Source: Monoplex corrugatus (Eukaryota > Mollusca > Gastropoda > Littorinimorpha > Ranellidae). From it: 64,000 nucleotides of DNA. The first letter of the stretch is position 1. Each line of letters opens with the position of its first letter. Positions 24,424-35,069 of this stretch are shown here, in pieces. The notes under the pieces were generated by a model. It did no database searches. It saw nothing but the letters and a program-made list of their open reading frames with translations, and had not been told where the DNA came from. The position numbers and the translations under genes are program-made. The DNA lies in the NCBI GenBank assembly GCA_030674185.1, contig CM060311.1, forward strand, positions 97,207,013-97,271,012, read 5' to 3'.

Positions 24424-25575
24424 TGTTGTTGGTTATAATTACATTCCTGATATTGTTTGGTGTTGTGGTTATAATTACATTCGTTGTATTGTTTGGTGTT
24501 GTTGGTTATAATTATATTCGTTGTATTGTTTGGTGGTGTTGGTTATAATTATATTCGTTGTATTGTTTGGTGTTGTTGGTTATAATTATATTCGTTGTAT
24601 TGTTTGGTGTTGTTGGTTATAATTATATTCGTTGTATTGTTTGGTGTTGTTGGTTATAATTATATTCGTTGTATTGTTTGGTGTTGTTGGTTATAATTAT
24701 ATTCGTTGTATTGTTTGGTGTTGTTGGTTATAATTATATTCGTTGTATTGTTTGGTGTTGTTGGTTATAATTATATTCGTTGTATTGTTTGGTGTTGTTG
24801 GTTATAATTATATTCGTTGTATTGTTTGGTGTTGTTGGTTATAATTATATTCGTTGTATTGTTTGGTGTTGTTGGTTATAATTATATTCATTGTATTGTT
24901 TGGTGTTGTTGGTTATAATTATATTCGTTGTATTTTTGGTGTTGTTGGTTATAATTATATTCGTTGTATTGTTTGGTGTTGTTGGTTATAATTATATTCG
25001 TTGTATTGTTTAGGTTGTTGGTTATAATTATATTCGTTGTATTGTTGGTGTTGTGTTGTTGGTTATAATTATATTCGTTGTATTGTTTGGTGTTGTTGGT
25101 TATAATTATATTCGTTGTATTGTTTGGTGTTGTTGGTTATAATTATATACCTTGTATTGTTTGGTGTTGTTGGTTATAATTATATTCGTTGTATTGTTTG
25201 GTGTTGTTGGTTATAATTATATTCGTTGTATTGTTTGGTGTTGTTGGTTATAATTACATACCTTGTATTGTTTGGTGTTGTTGGTTATAATTATATTCGT
25301 TGTTATTGTTTGTTGTGTTGTTGGTTATAATTATATTCGTTGTATTGTTTGGTGTTGTTGGTTATAATTATATTCGTTGTATTGTTTGGTGTTGTTGGTT
25401 ATAATTATATTCGTTGTATTGTTTGGTGTTGTTGGTTATAATTACATACCTTGTATTGTTTGGTGTTGTTGGTTATAATTATATTCGTTGTATTGTTTGG
25501 TGTTGTTGGTTATAATTATATTCGTTGTATTGTTTGGTGTTGTTGGTTATAGTTACATTCCTTGGTTTATAATTA
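24424..25575. repeat. 37-bp minisatellite array
   Basis: The unit is TTGGTTATAATTATATTCGT + TGTATTGTTTGGTGTTG, about thirty copies, very homogeneous. Common variants are ACATTC, ACATACC and ATATACC in place of ATATTCG. The array begins about 18 bases downstream of the exon donor at 24406. Confidence 0.95.
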
Positions 25576-25652
25576 ATTCCTTGTATTGAATTTCATTCAG
25601 TCTCCCATGTTTTATACCAACCAGAGAGAGATTAGTGTGTTTTTGTATGTGA

Positions 25653-26131
25653 GTGTGACAGATGATGAGCAGTGTGTGACAGCAGGTGTTGTAACAGTGA
25701 CATTGTGTGACAGATGATGAGCGGTGTGTGACAGCAGGAGTTGTAACAGTGATGTTGTGTAACAGTGATGTTGTGTGACAGATGATGAGTAGTGTGTGAC
25801 AGTAGGTGTTGTAACAGTGATGTTGTGTAACAGTGATGTTGTGTGACAGTGATGTTGTGTGACAGATGATGAGCAGTGTGTGACAGCAGGTGTTGTAACA
25901 GTGACGTTGTGTAACAGTGATGTTGTGTGACAGATGATGAGCGTGTGTGACAGCAGGTGTTGTAACAGTGATGTTGTGTGACAGTGATGTTGTGTGACAG
26001 ATGATGAGCAGTATGTGACAGCAGGTGTTGTAACAGTGATGTTGTGTGACAGTGATGTTGTGTGACAGATGGTGAGTAGTGTGTGACAGCAGGTGTTGTA
26101 ACAGTGATGTTGTGTGACAGATGATGAGCAG
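25653..26131. repeat. Composite minisatellite carrying copies of the splice acceptor
   Basis: Combinations of three modules repeat up to the next exon: GTGTGACAGATGATGAGCAG, GTGTGACAGCAGGTGTTGTA and ACAGTGATGTTGT. The last copy of the first module is the real intron-exon junction at 26120/26121: GTGTGACAG is the acceptor and ATGATGAGCAG the exon start. At least six earlier copies of GTGACAG followed by ATGATGAG or ATGGTGAG lie upstream (for example near 25661, 25713 and 25865). Confidence 0.93.
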
Positions 26132-26225
26132 CATGACCACCACAGGGTCTATGAAGTCACGTGCCAGCTTCAACATAACCAGCAGCATGAGTCTCCCCAT
26201 GTATGATGAGGATGAGGAAGACGAG
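26121..26225 (+). CDS. CEP164: CEP164 exon, Met/Ser-rich then acidic
   Basis: Acceptor GTGACAG and donor GAG|GTGAGT enclose 105 bases, 35 codons in phase 0-0. The peptide starts MMSSMTTTGSMKSRAS and ends MYDEDEEDE. Vertebrate CEP164 has an acidic stretch (NEEDEEESD) at the comparable place, so the assignment is by order and composition. The exon's first 11-12 bases are also part of the repeat module upstream, so the boundary is repeated several times in the intron. Use of an upstream copy would read ATG ATG AGC GGT or AGT, GTG and then the stop TGA. Confidence 0.82.
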
Positions 26226-26940
26226 GTGAGTCACCTGTTAGAGTGCATAGTTATCTGACTGTCTTGGTGAAGCTGTGGTTCTGTGCTGGTGTGTCAGTGT
26301 CCACTGTCTCAGGACAGTGTGTCTGTGCTTACAATGAAATCCATACACACTGGCACCTTTCCCAGTCATTTAAAATTGTCTTGAAACAATTAATGTAAAA
26401 GTAAGGAACCATGTGTGTCTTGAAACATAATCAATGTGAAGACAGGGAACGCTGCTCACCAAGTGAAGAATATCATGCTCAGACTGACACAGGAACATGT
26501 TTTGATCAAGTTTTTATAGGCAAATGAATAGAGAAACAAGAAGACAGTTTCATTTCCTGCTATGGCAGCAAGACATTGATAAAGTTCTGGATCTGCAAAT
26601 TTGTTTTAGAATTCTGTGTGGAATCAGTTTATGGGCACCTTTCACTGAGTCTTTTCAACTAATGTAAATGCTTTTTTATGTTCTGTGATGTCTTTATATG
26701 TAAAACGCTGAACCTGTACATTGCCATCTTGCAAACTCTTTAGCTGTTCATTCAGATAGCGTTTGATGCTGTATCATAACTTATCCCACACAGCCTCCTG
26801 CAGTGGGGAATGGAATGCTTCTAGGCTTTTCATGAATAAGAGATGAAAAAATGTAAAGAAATAAAAAAGACAGATGGACAGAAAGTGAAGAAGACAGTTG
26901 ACAAAGTGTAAGTGATATGAAAAAGAAAAAGATTATATAT
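26226..26940. other. Intron sequence
   Basis: About 700 bases of single-copy looking intron with no coding signal. It ends in a purine-rich patch (GAAAAAATGTAAAG...) before a GT tract. Confidence 0.5.
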
Positions 26941-27001
26941 TTGTGTGTGTGTGTGTGTGGCGTGTGCGTGTGCGCGCGAGCATGTGTGCGTGTGCGTGCA
27001 T

Positions 27002-27051
<50 letters not shown>

Positions 27052-27075
27052 GTGTGCATGTGTACATGCATGTGC
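26941..27075. repeat. (GT)n microsatellite
   Basis: GT repeat interrupted by GCGCG and CATG steps. Confidence 0.9.
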
Positions 27076-27389
27076 GTGCATTCTTTGTTTTTGTCAATCA
27101 AGGGCAGAGAATGTGATAAGAAAATGAAGATGACAGGGGTGACAGTTTGTGTTAGAAAACAAAAAGCTTTTGGTAGCTGGGTTGCCCGTAGACGAGTTTC
27201 TGTGCTGTGAATCCATAATGCTGTCACACTGGTTTTGCTGTTGTTCAGCTGACAAAGAGATATATTTCACTACAACAAGTCTTAAGTTGTTTCACTGATA
27301 GGTTGCCAGACATAGAAAACATCATTATACTATGTAGGACCCCACGACTTGCCGGAATGTTGAACTTATGCACAGGTACAGGGCTGATG

Positions 27390-27720
27390 ACGTCATCATT
27401 TTGGATCTTATCCTTTGTATGGCATCTGTGGCGTAAGTGTATGTGGAATTTATTCTGAGCTTGTAGATGCCATCTTGAGAAACTAAAACTGAAACTGTGT
27501 TTATGTTTAGGCTTATCACTTGTGCTATGATTATTTTTTTCAGTCTTTCAGTCACATGGTGTCTGCGGTGTTGGTGCATATGGAATTTATTCTGAGTGCA
27601 GAAACCCTGTCTTGAGAAAAATTGAAACTGTAAAATCAATACTGCAGCTGCCTGCCAACTCAATACTATTTTACTGAACAATCCCACCCTGATATTAGGG
27701 TGGCTTCAATAAAGCTCTGG
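27390..27720. repeat. Dispersed repeat, two tandem-like copies
   Basis: Two related segments share TATGGAATTTATTCTGAG, TCTTGAGAAA and GAAACTG (27420-27500 and 27560-27635). A third diverged copy is at 34915-35030 (TATGAAATTCTTCCTGAGCG, CATCTTGAGAAATTGAAA). It is probably an old non-autonomous element; its ends are not defined. Confidence 0.55.
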
Positions 27721-27832
27721 TATTTAAAGGACTACTGCCTTGTTCTTGACAATTTATTATTGTATACATCTTACAACAGTGAGTTTGCTGTGCAGTGAGC
27801 AAGTTGTGAGATGGTCCTGTCACATGTTCTTT

Positions 27833-28255
27833 GGGTGAGACAGTGATTTGAGGTTCTCTGTTCCACATCCACATGGCTCCTGTGCATAATTGAGATGCTG
27901 TACTAACATTATTATTAATCTGTGGATGTGTTGTGTAGATAGTTTACTTGAATGGGTGAGACAGTGATTTGAGGTTCTCTGTTCCACATCCACATGGCTC
28001 CTGTGCATAGTTGAGATGCTGTACTAACATTATTATTAATCTGTGGATGTGTTGTGTAGATAGTTTACTTGAATGGGTGAGACAGTGATTTGAGATTCTG
28101 TTTCACATCCACATGACTTGTGCATAGTTGAGATGCTATACTAACAGTAATCTGTGGATGTGTTGTGTAGATAGTTTACTTGAATGGGTGAGACAGTGAT
28201 TTGAGGTTCTCTGTTCCACATCCACATGGCTCCTGTGCATAGTTGAGATGCTGTT
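27833..28255. repeat. 121-bp tandem repeat, about 3.5 copies
   Basis: The unit begins GGGTGAGACAGTGATTTGAG, passes CCACATCCACATGGCTCCTG and ends GATAGTTTACTTGAAT. The third copy has lost CTAACATTATTATT-type bases and several single bases. Confidence 0.9.
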
Positions 28256-28366
28256 GCTAAGAGAGTTATCACTGGCTATGAACAGGGTTAAAACTGTTTG
28301 CAGACAGCAGTGCTGATGGATTATCTGTCTTTGTGGCATGTTACACTGAAGTGTGTGGTGTTTCAG

Positions 28367-28435
28367 AGAGGAGATCTGCATGGTGGTCGTGCCAAAGGAA
28401 ACAAAGTTTCTGGCAGGGAGGATCCTCTTGTCTAT
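28367..28435 (+). CDS. CEP164: Possible CEP164 exon (weak donor)
   Basis: Acceptor GTGTTTCAG is followed by 69 bases open in phase 0 (RGDLHGGRAKGNKVSGREDP...), ending LVY before GTGGTA, or LVYV before GTACTG. Both donors are weak but both keep phase 0, compatible with the exons at 26121 and 31967. The peptide is hydrophilic like its neighbours but I cannot match it to a known CEP164 segment. It may be an alternative exon or a false prediction. Confidence 0.42.
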
Positions 28436-28499
28436 GTGGTACTGTACATTTTTCTGTTCTTGTTTTCTTTTCTTCTGGTTTTTTTTTTTTCATTTGTGT

Positions 28500-28740
28500 G
28501 TGTTCTTGTGTTTATGTGTGTGTATATATATATATATATATGTGTATGTGTGTGTTTGTATGTGCGTGTGTGTATGTGTGTGTATGTATATGTGTGTGTG
28601 TGTCTGTGTCTGTGTGTCTGTGTGTTGGAGGTGGGTGAGTAGCAAGACTGAGCTGTTTGTGAGGAAATGAGAGTGTGTGTATATGTAATTGTGCATGTAT
28701 GTGTGTGTATGTAATTGTGCATGTATGTGTGTGTATGCTA
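28500..28740. repeat. (GT/TA)n microsatellite with a small tandem repeat
   Basis: GTGTGTATATATATATATAT then mixed GT repeats to about 28625. Then two copies of GTGTATGTAATTGTGCATGT at 28676-28730. Confidence 0.85.
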
Positions 28741-29032
28741 TGTGTAGATATGTTCTGTGACAGTTTTACAGCTGTCACTGATCTGTGTATGTTTATAATC
28801 ATTGGATGGATTGATGTGCAAATCTATATAGTTGAATGTGTGTATCCAAATGAGTGTCTGTGGGTGCGTATGCCTCTGTCTACATACACATGTGTGAGTT
28901 GTGGTGAGTGTGCTAGATTGAAAAGGTGTATGTGTGTGTTATGCACACAGTACATATATGCCCAGTGTGCATTTAATCATACATTCGCTACCATGTCTTA
29001 AAAGTGCTGGCCCACAGTGTGTTTGGTTGACT

Positions 29033-29222
29033 TTAACTCTTTGACTCCTGCATCCTGTCCACCAGCATCCTGCATTGTCAAACATGCCAGCAAAGCAAAA
29101 ACTTAACCCTTTTGACTCCCTCACCCTATCCACCAGCTTCAGGAAGCTGGTGGATAGGGTGAGGAAGTCAAAGGGTTAAGTGTTTGCAATTGGTGGATAG
29201 GGTGCAAGAGTCAAAGGGTTAA
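29033..29222. repeat. Palindromic TTAA-ended repeat, full copy
   Basis: Runs TTAACTCTTTGACTCCTGCA to AGAGTCAAAGGGTTAA. The centre is almost perfectly palindromic around CACCAGCTTCAGGAAGCTGG. Confidence 0.88.
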
Positions 29223-29512
29223 CATTGTCTTAACCGGAAGGAAGCTGAAGAATAGACTGAGGGGATCAAGAAATTAGCTCAGAATACAGAATTCAAGCAA
29301 GTACAGATTGCATGAACTGAGTGAGGGTAGTCGGTACATATGAACGGAAGTCTGTCATCATCTCGTTGTGGATGAATTTGAAGATACCTTGGAACAGCCG
29401 TGTGTCACTCAGCACAGATTTCTCATTATACTCATAACAGCAAACCTCAAGACCAAAACTCGTCTGTAGTCATTATTTCTCTGTGCAAATCATACTTATT
29501 GAATCACTTTTC

Positions 29513-29705
29513 TTAACCCTTTGACTCCTGTACCCTATCCACCAACTCCAAAAACTTGAACTCTTTGACTCCCTCGTGCTATCCACCAGCTTCTTGCAGA
29601 AAGCTGGTGGATAGGGTGAGGGAATCAGAGGGTTCAGTTTTTGCTTTGCTAGCATTGTTGACAATGTAGTATGTCGGTGGACGAGTGCGGGAGTCAAAGG
29701 GTTAA
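29513..29705. repeat. Palindromic TTAA-ended repeat, full copy
   Basis: Runs TTAACCCTTTGACTCCTGTA to GGAGTCAAAGGGTTAA, only 290 bases from the previous copy and in the same orientation. The central inverted pair is CCACCAGCTTCTTGCAGAAA. Confidence 0.88.
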
Positions 29706-29865
29706 CCAGTCTTTTTGCATAGATTTGAATTGCATATGGCAGTCTTTTTTTTAATTTCTTTTTGGCAGATCATCAGAAGTCTGTTGCAGAAGTAGGCAGC
29801 CTCAGGCAGAAGTGTTGTTTTGTCTGTGGCAACAGTCTCCTGAATAGACAAAAAAAAAGTTGGGG

Positions 29866-31690
29866 GAGGGGAGGGGAGAATAGTTTTTGAACTATCAGGG
29901 GCAGGGGGAGAATAGTTTTTGAACTATCAGGGGGAGAATAATTTTTGAACTATCAGGGGGAGGGGGAGAATAGTTTTTGAACTATCAGGGGCAGGGGGAG
30001 AATAGTTTTTGAACTATCAGGGGGAGAATAATTTTTGAACTATCAGGGGGAGGGGGAGAATAGTTTTTGAACTATCAGGGGCAGGGGGAGAATAGTTTTT
30101 GAACTATCAGGGGGAGAATAGTTTTAGAACTATCAGAGGGAGGGGGAGAATAGTTTTTGAACTATCAGGGGGAGGGGGAGAATAGTTTTTGAACTATCAG
30201 GGGGAGAATAGTTTTTGAACTATCAGGGGGAGAATAGTTTTAGAACTATCAGAGGGAGGAGGAGAATAGTTTTTGAACTATCAGGGGGAGGGGGAGAATA
30301 GTTTTTGAACTATCAGGGGGAGGGGGAGAATAGTTTTTGAACTATCAGGGGGAGGGGGAGAATAGTTTTTGAACTATCAGGGGGAGGGGGAGAATAGTTT
30401 TAGAACTATCAGGAGGAGGGGGAGAATAGTTTTAGAACTATCAGGAGGAGGGGGAGAATAGTTTTTGAACTATCAGAGGGAGGGGGAGAATAGTTTTTGA
30501 ACTATCAGGAGGAGGGGGAGAATAGGTTTTGAACTATCAGGAGGAGGGGGAGAATAGTTTTTGAACTATCAGAGGGAGGGGGAGAATAGTTTTTGAACTA
30601 TCAGGAGGAGGGGGAGAATTGTTTTTGAACTATCAGGGGGAGAATAGTTTTAGAACTATCAGAGGGAGGGGGAGAATAGTTTTTGAACTATCAGAGGGAG
30701 GGGGAGAATAGTTTTTGAACTATCAGGAGGAGGGGGAGAATAGTTTTTGAACTATCAGGAGGAGGGGGAGAATAGTTTTTGAACTGTCAGAGGGAGGGGG
30801 AGAATAGTTTTTGAACTATCAGGGGGAGAATAGTTTTTGAACTATCAGGGGGAGGGGGAGAATAGTTTTAGAACTATCAGAGGGAGGGGGAGAATAGTTT
30901 TAGAACTATCAGGGGGAGGGGAAGAATAGTTTTTGAACTATCAGAGGGAGGGGGAGAGAATAGTTTTTGAACTATCAGGGGGAGGGGGAGAATAGTTTTT
31001 GAACTATCAGGGGGAGGGGGAGAATAGTTTTTGAACTATCAGAGGGAGGGGGAGAATAGTTTTTGAACTATCAGGGGGAGGGGGAGAATAGTTTTTGAAC
31101 TATCAGAGGGAGGGGGAGAATAGTTTTTGAACTATCAGGGGGAGGGGGAGAATAGTTTTTGAACTATCAGGGGGAGAATAGTTTTTGAACTATCAGGGGG
31201 AGAATAGTTTTAGAACTATCAGAGGGAGGGGGAGAATAGTTTTTGAACTATCAGGGGGGGGGGGAGAATAGTTTTTGAACTATCAGAGGGAGGGGGAGAA
31301 TAGTTTTAGAACTATCAGAGGGAGGGGGAGAATAGTTTTAGAACTATCAGAGGGAGGGGGAGAATAGTTTTAGAACTATCAGAGGGAGGGGGAGAATAGT
31401 TTTAGAACTATCAGGGGGAGGGGGAGAATAGTTTTAGAACTATCAGGGGGAGGGGGAGAATAGTTTTTGAACTATCAAGGGGAGAATAGTTTTTGAACTA
31501 TCAGGGGGAGAATAGTTTTTGAACTATCAGGGGGAGGGGGAGAATAGTTTTTGAACTATCAGGGGGAGGGGGAGAATAGTTTTAGAACTATCAGGGGTAG
31601 GGGGAGAATAGTTTTTGAACTATCAGGGGGAGGGGGAGAATAGTTTTTGAGCTATCAGGAGGAGGGGGAGAATAGTTTTTGAACTGTCAA
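29866..31690. repeat. 26/32-bp G-rich minisatellite array
   Basis: The unit is GAATAGTTTTTGAACTATCA + GGGGGAGGGGGA (32 bp), with a 26-bp form lacking one GGGGGA. Each unit has a small dyad (ATAGTT...AACTAT) and two runs of four or five G on the coding strand of CEP164. Variants TTTTAGAAC, CAGAGGGAG and CAGGAGGAG are spread through it. The G runs could form G-quadruplexes across units, which is inference. Confidence 0.95.
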
Positions 31691-31966
31691 AGGTGAACAT
31701 GTCTTTTAACAGATGAGACACATTGTAATTATAGTACTAATACATGCTCATTACAATATTCATATAATTCTAGTTTGTTTTTGAAGTAACAGAATTCTTT
31801 TCTTTCAGATTCACTGAAATAATGAAACTCTTGTCTTTCAAAATCAAAACCATCAGCGTGAAAGTTTATTGGTTTGCCTTTAGATAGCATATACTTTTGT
31901 TCTGATCTGTATTTATTATGCTTCAGATCAAGTCTACTTTTGTTAGAAAAGAATATCTGTTAACAG
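31691..31966. other. Intron sequence
   Basis: AT-rich intron between the G-rich array and the exon at 31967. A good acceptor-like site (TTTTCTTTCAG at 31799-31809) was examined and has no matching donor. Confidence 0.5.
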
Positions 31967-32068
31967 GATTCTGACCCGGACGAGCATGGGGGCCTGTTGG
32001 GCACAGGCCAGATCAAAATGGCCCATGACAGTGATGGCAGTGACGACAGTGAAGATTTCAAGGATGTG
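31967..32068 (+). CDS. CEP164: CEP164 exon, acidic Asp/Ser-rich segment
   Basis: Acceptor GTTAACAG and donor GTG|GTGAGT flank 102 bases, 34 codons, phase 0-0. The peptide starts DSDPDEHGGLLGTGQIKMAH and ends with an acidic run, DSDGSDDSEDFKDV. The Asp/Ser/Glu composition and place before the DFG block fit the acidic region of CEP164. Serines within acidic runs look like casein-kinase-type sites, which is inference. A piggyBac-like element starts only about 65 bases after the donor. Confidence 0.8.
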
Positions 32069-32134
32069 GTGAGTGGACGGTTTTTTTTTCCCTTTTCAAA
32101 GACGGTCTGGAAAGAAGGAAACACAAAAAAAATA

Positions 32135-32850
32135 TTAACCCTCTGCCTACCACACAACTCTGTACGGCAAGACTATGAAAATACCATGGCAAGGGAAGCA
32201 ACTCCACAACATGCACACACTCACCTCAAAGAAACATCCATAAAAAATACTATTGCGCTCACCATGTGCAGAAAAATGATGACAAAATTCCAAAGACATC
32301 ACTCCACCCATATCAGTCCAGTGAACAGTCACTGCATCTCTAGCAGCCGTTGATTTTGTAATTTTTCTTTTTTTGGCTCTAGGCCCAACAGCAAGCGGCA
32401 ACTCTACATCACTGTCACCATCACCCAAATCACTTTCATTTTCGGTTTCAAAATTGGCAAGGTCGACATCCGACTCATCTCTCTTATGGATTTCTTCCAA
32501 AGAAAAACACCTCAAATTCACTTTCTTCATCACTATTGTATCCGAAAATGGATTCCAGAAGCTGCAATGTTTCGTCGTACGCCATTTTGAACAAGATTTT
32601 CATAAAAAAAAAAATCCCCAAACTTTGAAAATTCACAGCAGCAAAAGTATTCCGCCATTTGCCTTGCAACAAACTGGAAAATAACAAGCGGAAACGGAAG
32701 TACCGGAAAGCAATACTGTCGCAAGTGCATTCTGGGATATGCGAAAGTGAACGGAGAATATGTTGACATGGTAGTCAGTGGTCAATCTTGGTTGATCCGG
32801 TATTCAGACAACGCAGATTTCGCGGTCGATCTTGGTAGGCAGTAGGTTAA
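32135..32850 (-). mobile_element. Defective piggyBac-like DNA transposon
   Basis: TTAA is present at both ends. The terminal inverted repeats are CCCTCTGCCTACCA on the left and, read inward from the right, CCTACTGCCTACCA. On the minus strand a start at 32585 opens MAYDETLQLLESIFGYNSDE. After a one-base frame change an acidic/basic N-terminal part follows (NFETENESDLGDGDSDVELP, then PRAKKRKITK), typical of the region before the catalytic domain in piggyBac transposases. The DDE/DDD catalytic core is absent and the frame ends in the left repeat, so this is an internally deleted, non-autonomous copy. It lies in a CEP164 intron in antisense orientation. An adjacent LINE tail begins within about 10 bases of its right end. 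Confidence 0.83.
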
Positions 32851-32854
32851 TGAA

Positions 32855-33062
32855 AAAAATTAGTAAAAGACAAGCAACATTTATGAACACGTAGTTGCAA
32901 CAGGAAAGCAAGGGGGAAAAAGAGCACCCGGTAGACCAAGGGAGAAAATATTGGACAGTTTTGCAAATGGATGGGGACAGAAAGGATAAGAGATGTACTT
33001 TTAGCCACAAAAGGTAAGAGTGGATAGAGAGCCGTGATTGCCAGCACCATGCAGCATGGCAC

Positions 33063-33095
<33 letters not shown>
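32855..33095 (+). mobile_element. RTE-like LINE 3' fragment, plus strand
   Basis: AAAAGACAAGCAACATTTAT, AGACCAAGGGAGAAAATATT and CACCATGCAGCATGGCACAT match the LINE 3' end at 23376-23755. It ends in about ten GAT repeats (33065-33094). It starts right after the piggyBac-like element. Confidence 0.82.
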
Positions 33096-33343
33096 GTGAG
33101 TGGATCAACAGATTGGGAACTTTCAGCAGAAATCAGCATGTGACAATGACTGACGTGTGTGAAAAACACTTCTTAGTGCCATGTTTTAAGTTTTACAAGA
33201 GATCAGATTTATTTTATTAAGTTGTATTACATTGTATTGCTTTGCATTATGCTGTAGTTTATTTGATTGCAGTGTTTCAGGAATCATGGAAGAAAAATCT
33301 TTATAGATCTTTTCTTTGTCACTTCTTTATGCATATGTGTGTG

Positions 33344-33720
<377 letters not shown>

Positions 33721-33928
33721 TATGCATGTGTATATGTATACATAAATGTAATTGCATACATTGTATGTGTAACTGTGTGTGTGTCTGGGGAGGCAGAGAT
33801 AGAGATATTCATTGGGTGCACAGGCACACGTCAGTTGACTTCTTAGGATCTCTTCTGTTTGGTTAAAAGCTTGAATAAACTGTGTGTATGTTTTCACTGA
33901 TCTTTCTAAAATGTTGAATCCTTTCCAG

Positions 33929-34012
33929 GATTTTGGAATTGACAAGAATTTGTCAGAGAAGTTGATGGACATTGAGAACTTGGAACCTGCTCTCCGAGGT
34001 TCTTTGGAAAAG
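33929..34012 (+). CDS. CEP164: CEP164 exon, conserved DFG block
   Basis: Acceptor CTTTCCAG and donor AAG|GTAAGC are both strong. The 84 bases encode 28 residues in phase 0-0, beginning DFGIDKNLSEKLMDIENLEP. This aligns with the vertebrate CEP164 segment [21 protein letters not shown]: DFG, the SE+L pair, the D-(V/I) step and the final L-x-P are shared. It is the best-conserved island between the WW domain and the coiled coil. Its function is not established to my knowledge. Confidence 0.88.
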
Positions 34013-34387
34013 GTAAGCAAGTGTGTAAATGTTTGTTTATCTGTTTGTTTCTTTGTGCTGCACTAGGTGCCGTTTTAGTGGTGTGGGTCCCATGATGTTC
34101 ATAGGGTCCCCTGAACTCCAGTTCATTCAGTTGAAGTCCCATTAACGGGAATTCCATATGAAGCAGTGATGCCAAGCCATCACATGGCCACTCACCAGAG
34201 AAGACACCATACTTCTGCCGAGTTACTTTGGTGGAGGTTGACACTGTCTGTTGTGATCAAATGATCTTAGAACACTGCCTGTTAAACCTCCTACTAACAA
34301 CAGTAATCGTTCAGCAAATGAGCCGGACTTAGTAAGTGATCCCTTCCCCCTGGTTAAGAGGTTGCCACCTCTTCCATTCAACTTTAA
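34013..34387. other. Intron sequence, possibly a dispersed element
   Basis: GC-richer than the flanks. It reads like mobile-element-derived sequence (GTGGGTCCCATGATGTTCAT and CATCACATGGCCACTCACCA), but no second copy lies in the window. Confidence 0.35.
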
Positions 34388-34760
34388 GGGAGAAGAGTGG
34401 CAGAATGGTTTAGATTCACTTGCCAGTAACTGAACTCGGGGTTCCAGGGTTCTCTCCCTTTAGAGGCCTCGACTTTTCTCCTCAGTTTGACCAGAAAATC
34501 AAACTGAACATCTAGTCCTTTGGAAGGAGATGAAAAACGAGTCGGACCCGTGTGCCTTCGGGCTGCGCACGCTAAAGATCCCATGGCAGTTGAAAAGCGT
34601 AAAGAACAGGATATTGCCCAGCTGCCTTGGTATAAAACATTGGAGAGATAGGTTGATTTCCCAGGCCCCACCCCCCCTTGAAGACCAATTAGCCTTCTTG
34701 CCTTTCTGAAGTCTTGGTTAAAAAAATGTGAATTTGAATATGAATTTGAAGCAAAGGAGA
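34388..34760 (+). mobile_element. tRNA-derived SINE-like element
   Basis: A tRNA-like head has an A-box-like GTGGCAGAATGGTTTAGATT and B-box-like GGGGTTCCAGGGTTC. It is followed by a conserved-looking body (CGGACCCGTGTGCCTTCGGG, CGCTAAAGATCCCATGGCAG) and an A/T-rich tail with GAATTTGAATATGAATTTGA repeats. Assignment is inference; no paralogue is in the window. Confidence 0.55.
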
Positions 34761-34914
34761 AGGGATGGGTGCCACCCTCGTGGTGCTAGCTCCGGGAAAA
34801 GTTGAGGTGTCTGCCACCTCACTCCCCTACGACCCCAGAGTTGTAAAACTATCTGGGTAGGACCTCAGGACCTGGCCAGCTCGTGGGTTTATGTGCAAGC
34901 TTAAGGCTTGTGCC

Positions 34915-35030
34915 GTGATCATTTTGGATCTTCTCCATCATACGGTACCTGTGACGTTAGTGCATATGAAATTCTTCCTGAGCGTGGAGACGTCGTCATC
35001 TTGAGAAATTGAAAGGGAAACTGAAACTTT
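34915..35030. repeat. Dispersed repeat copy (as at 27390-27720)
   Basis: Shares TATGRAATTYWTYCTGAGYG and CATCTTGAGAAA with the pair at 27.4-27.7 kb, at a diverged level. Confidence 0.5.
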
Positions 35031-35069
35031 TATCTAACAGTAGTCTCCTGAACCACTGTCTCCAAAGAT

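Noticed and set aside
24424..25575. CRISPR-like regular array
   Set aside because: Units are directly adjacent with no unique spacers, in a eukaryotic intron; it is a simple minisatellite.
29758..29800. Acceptor-like TTTCTTTTTGGCAG followed by IIRSLLQK
   Set aside because: An in-frame TAG follows within nine codons and no donor precedes it.
31799..31860. Strong acceptor-like TTTTCTTTCAG
   Set aside because: The following frame has no donor in phase, and the exons at 26121/28367 and 31967 already join in phase 0.
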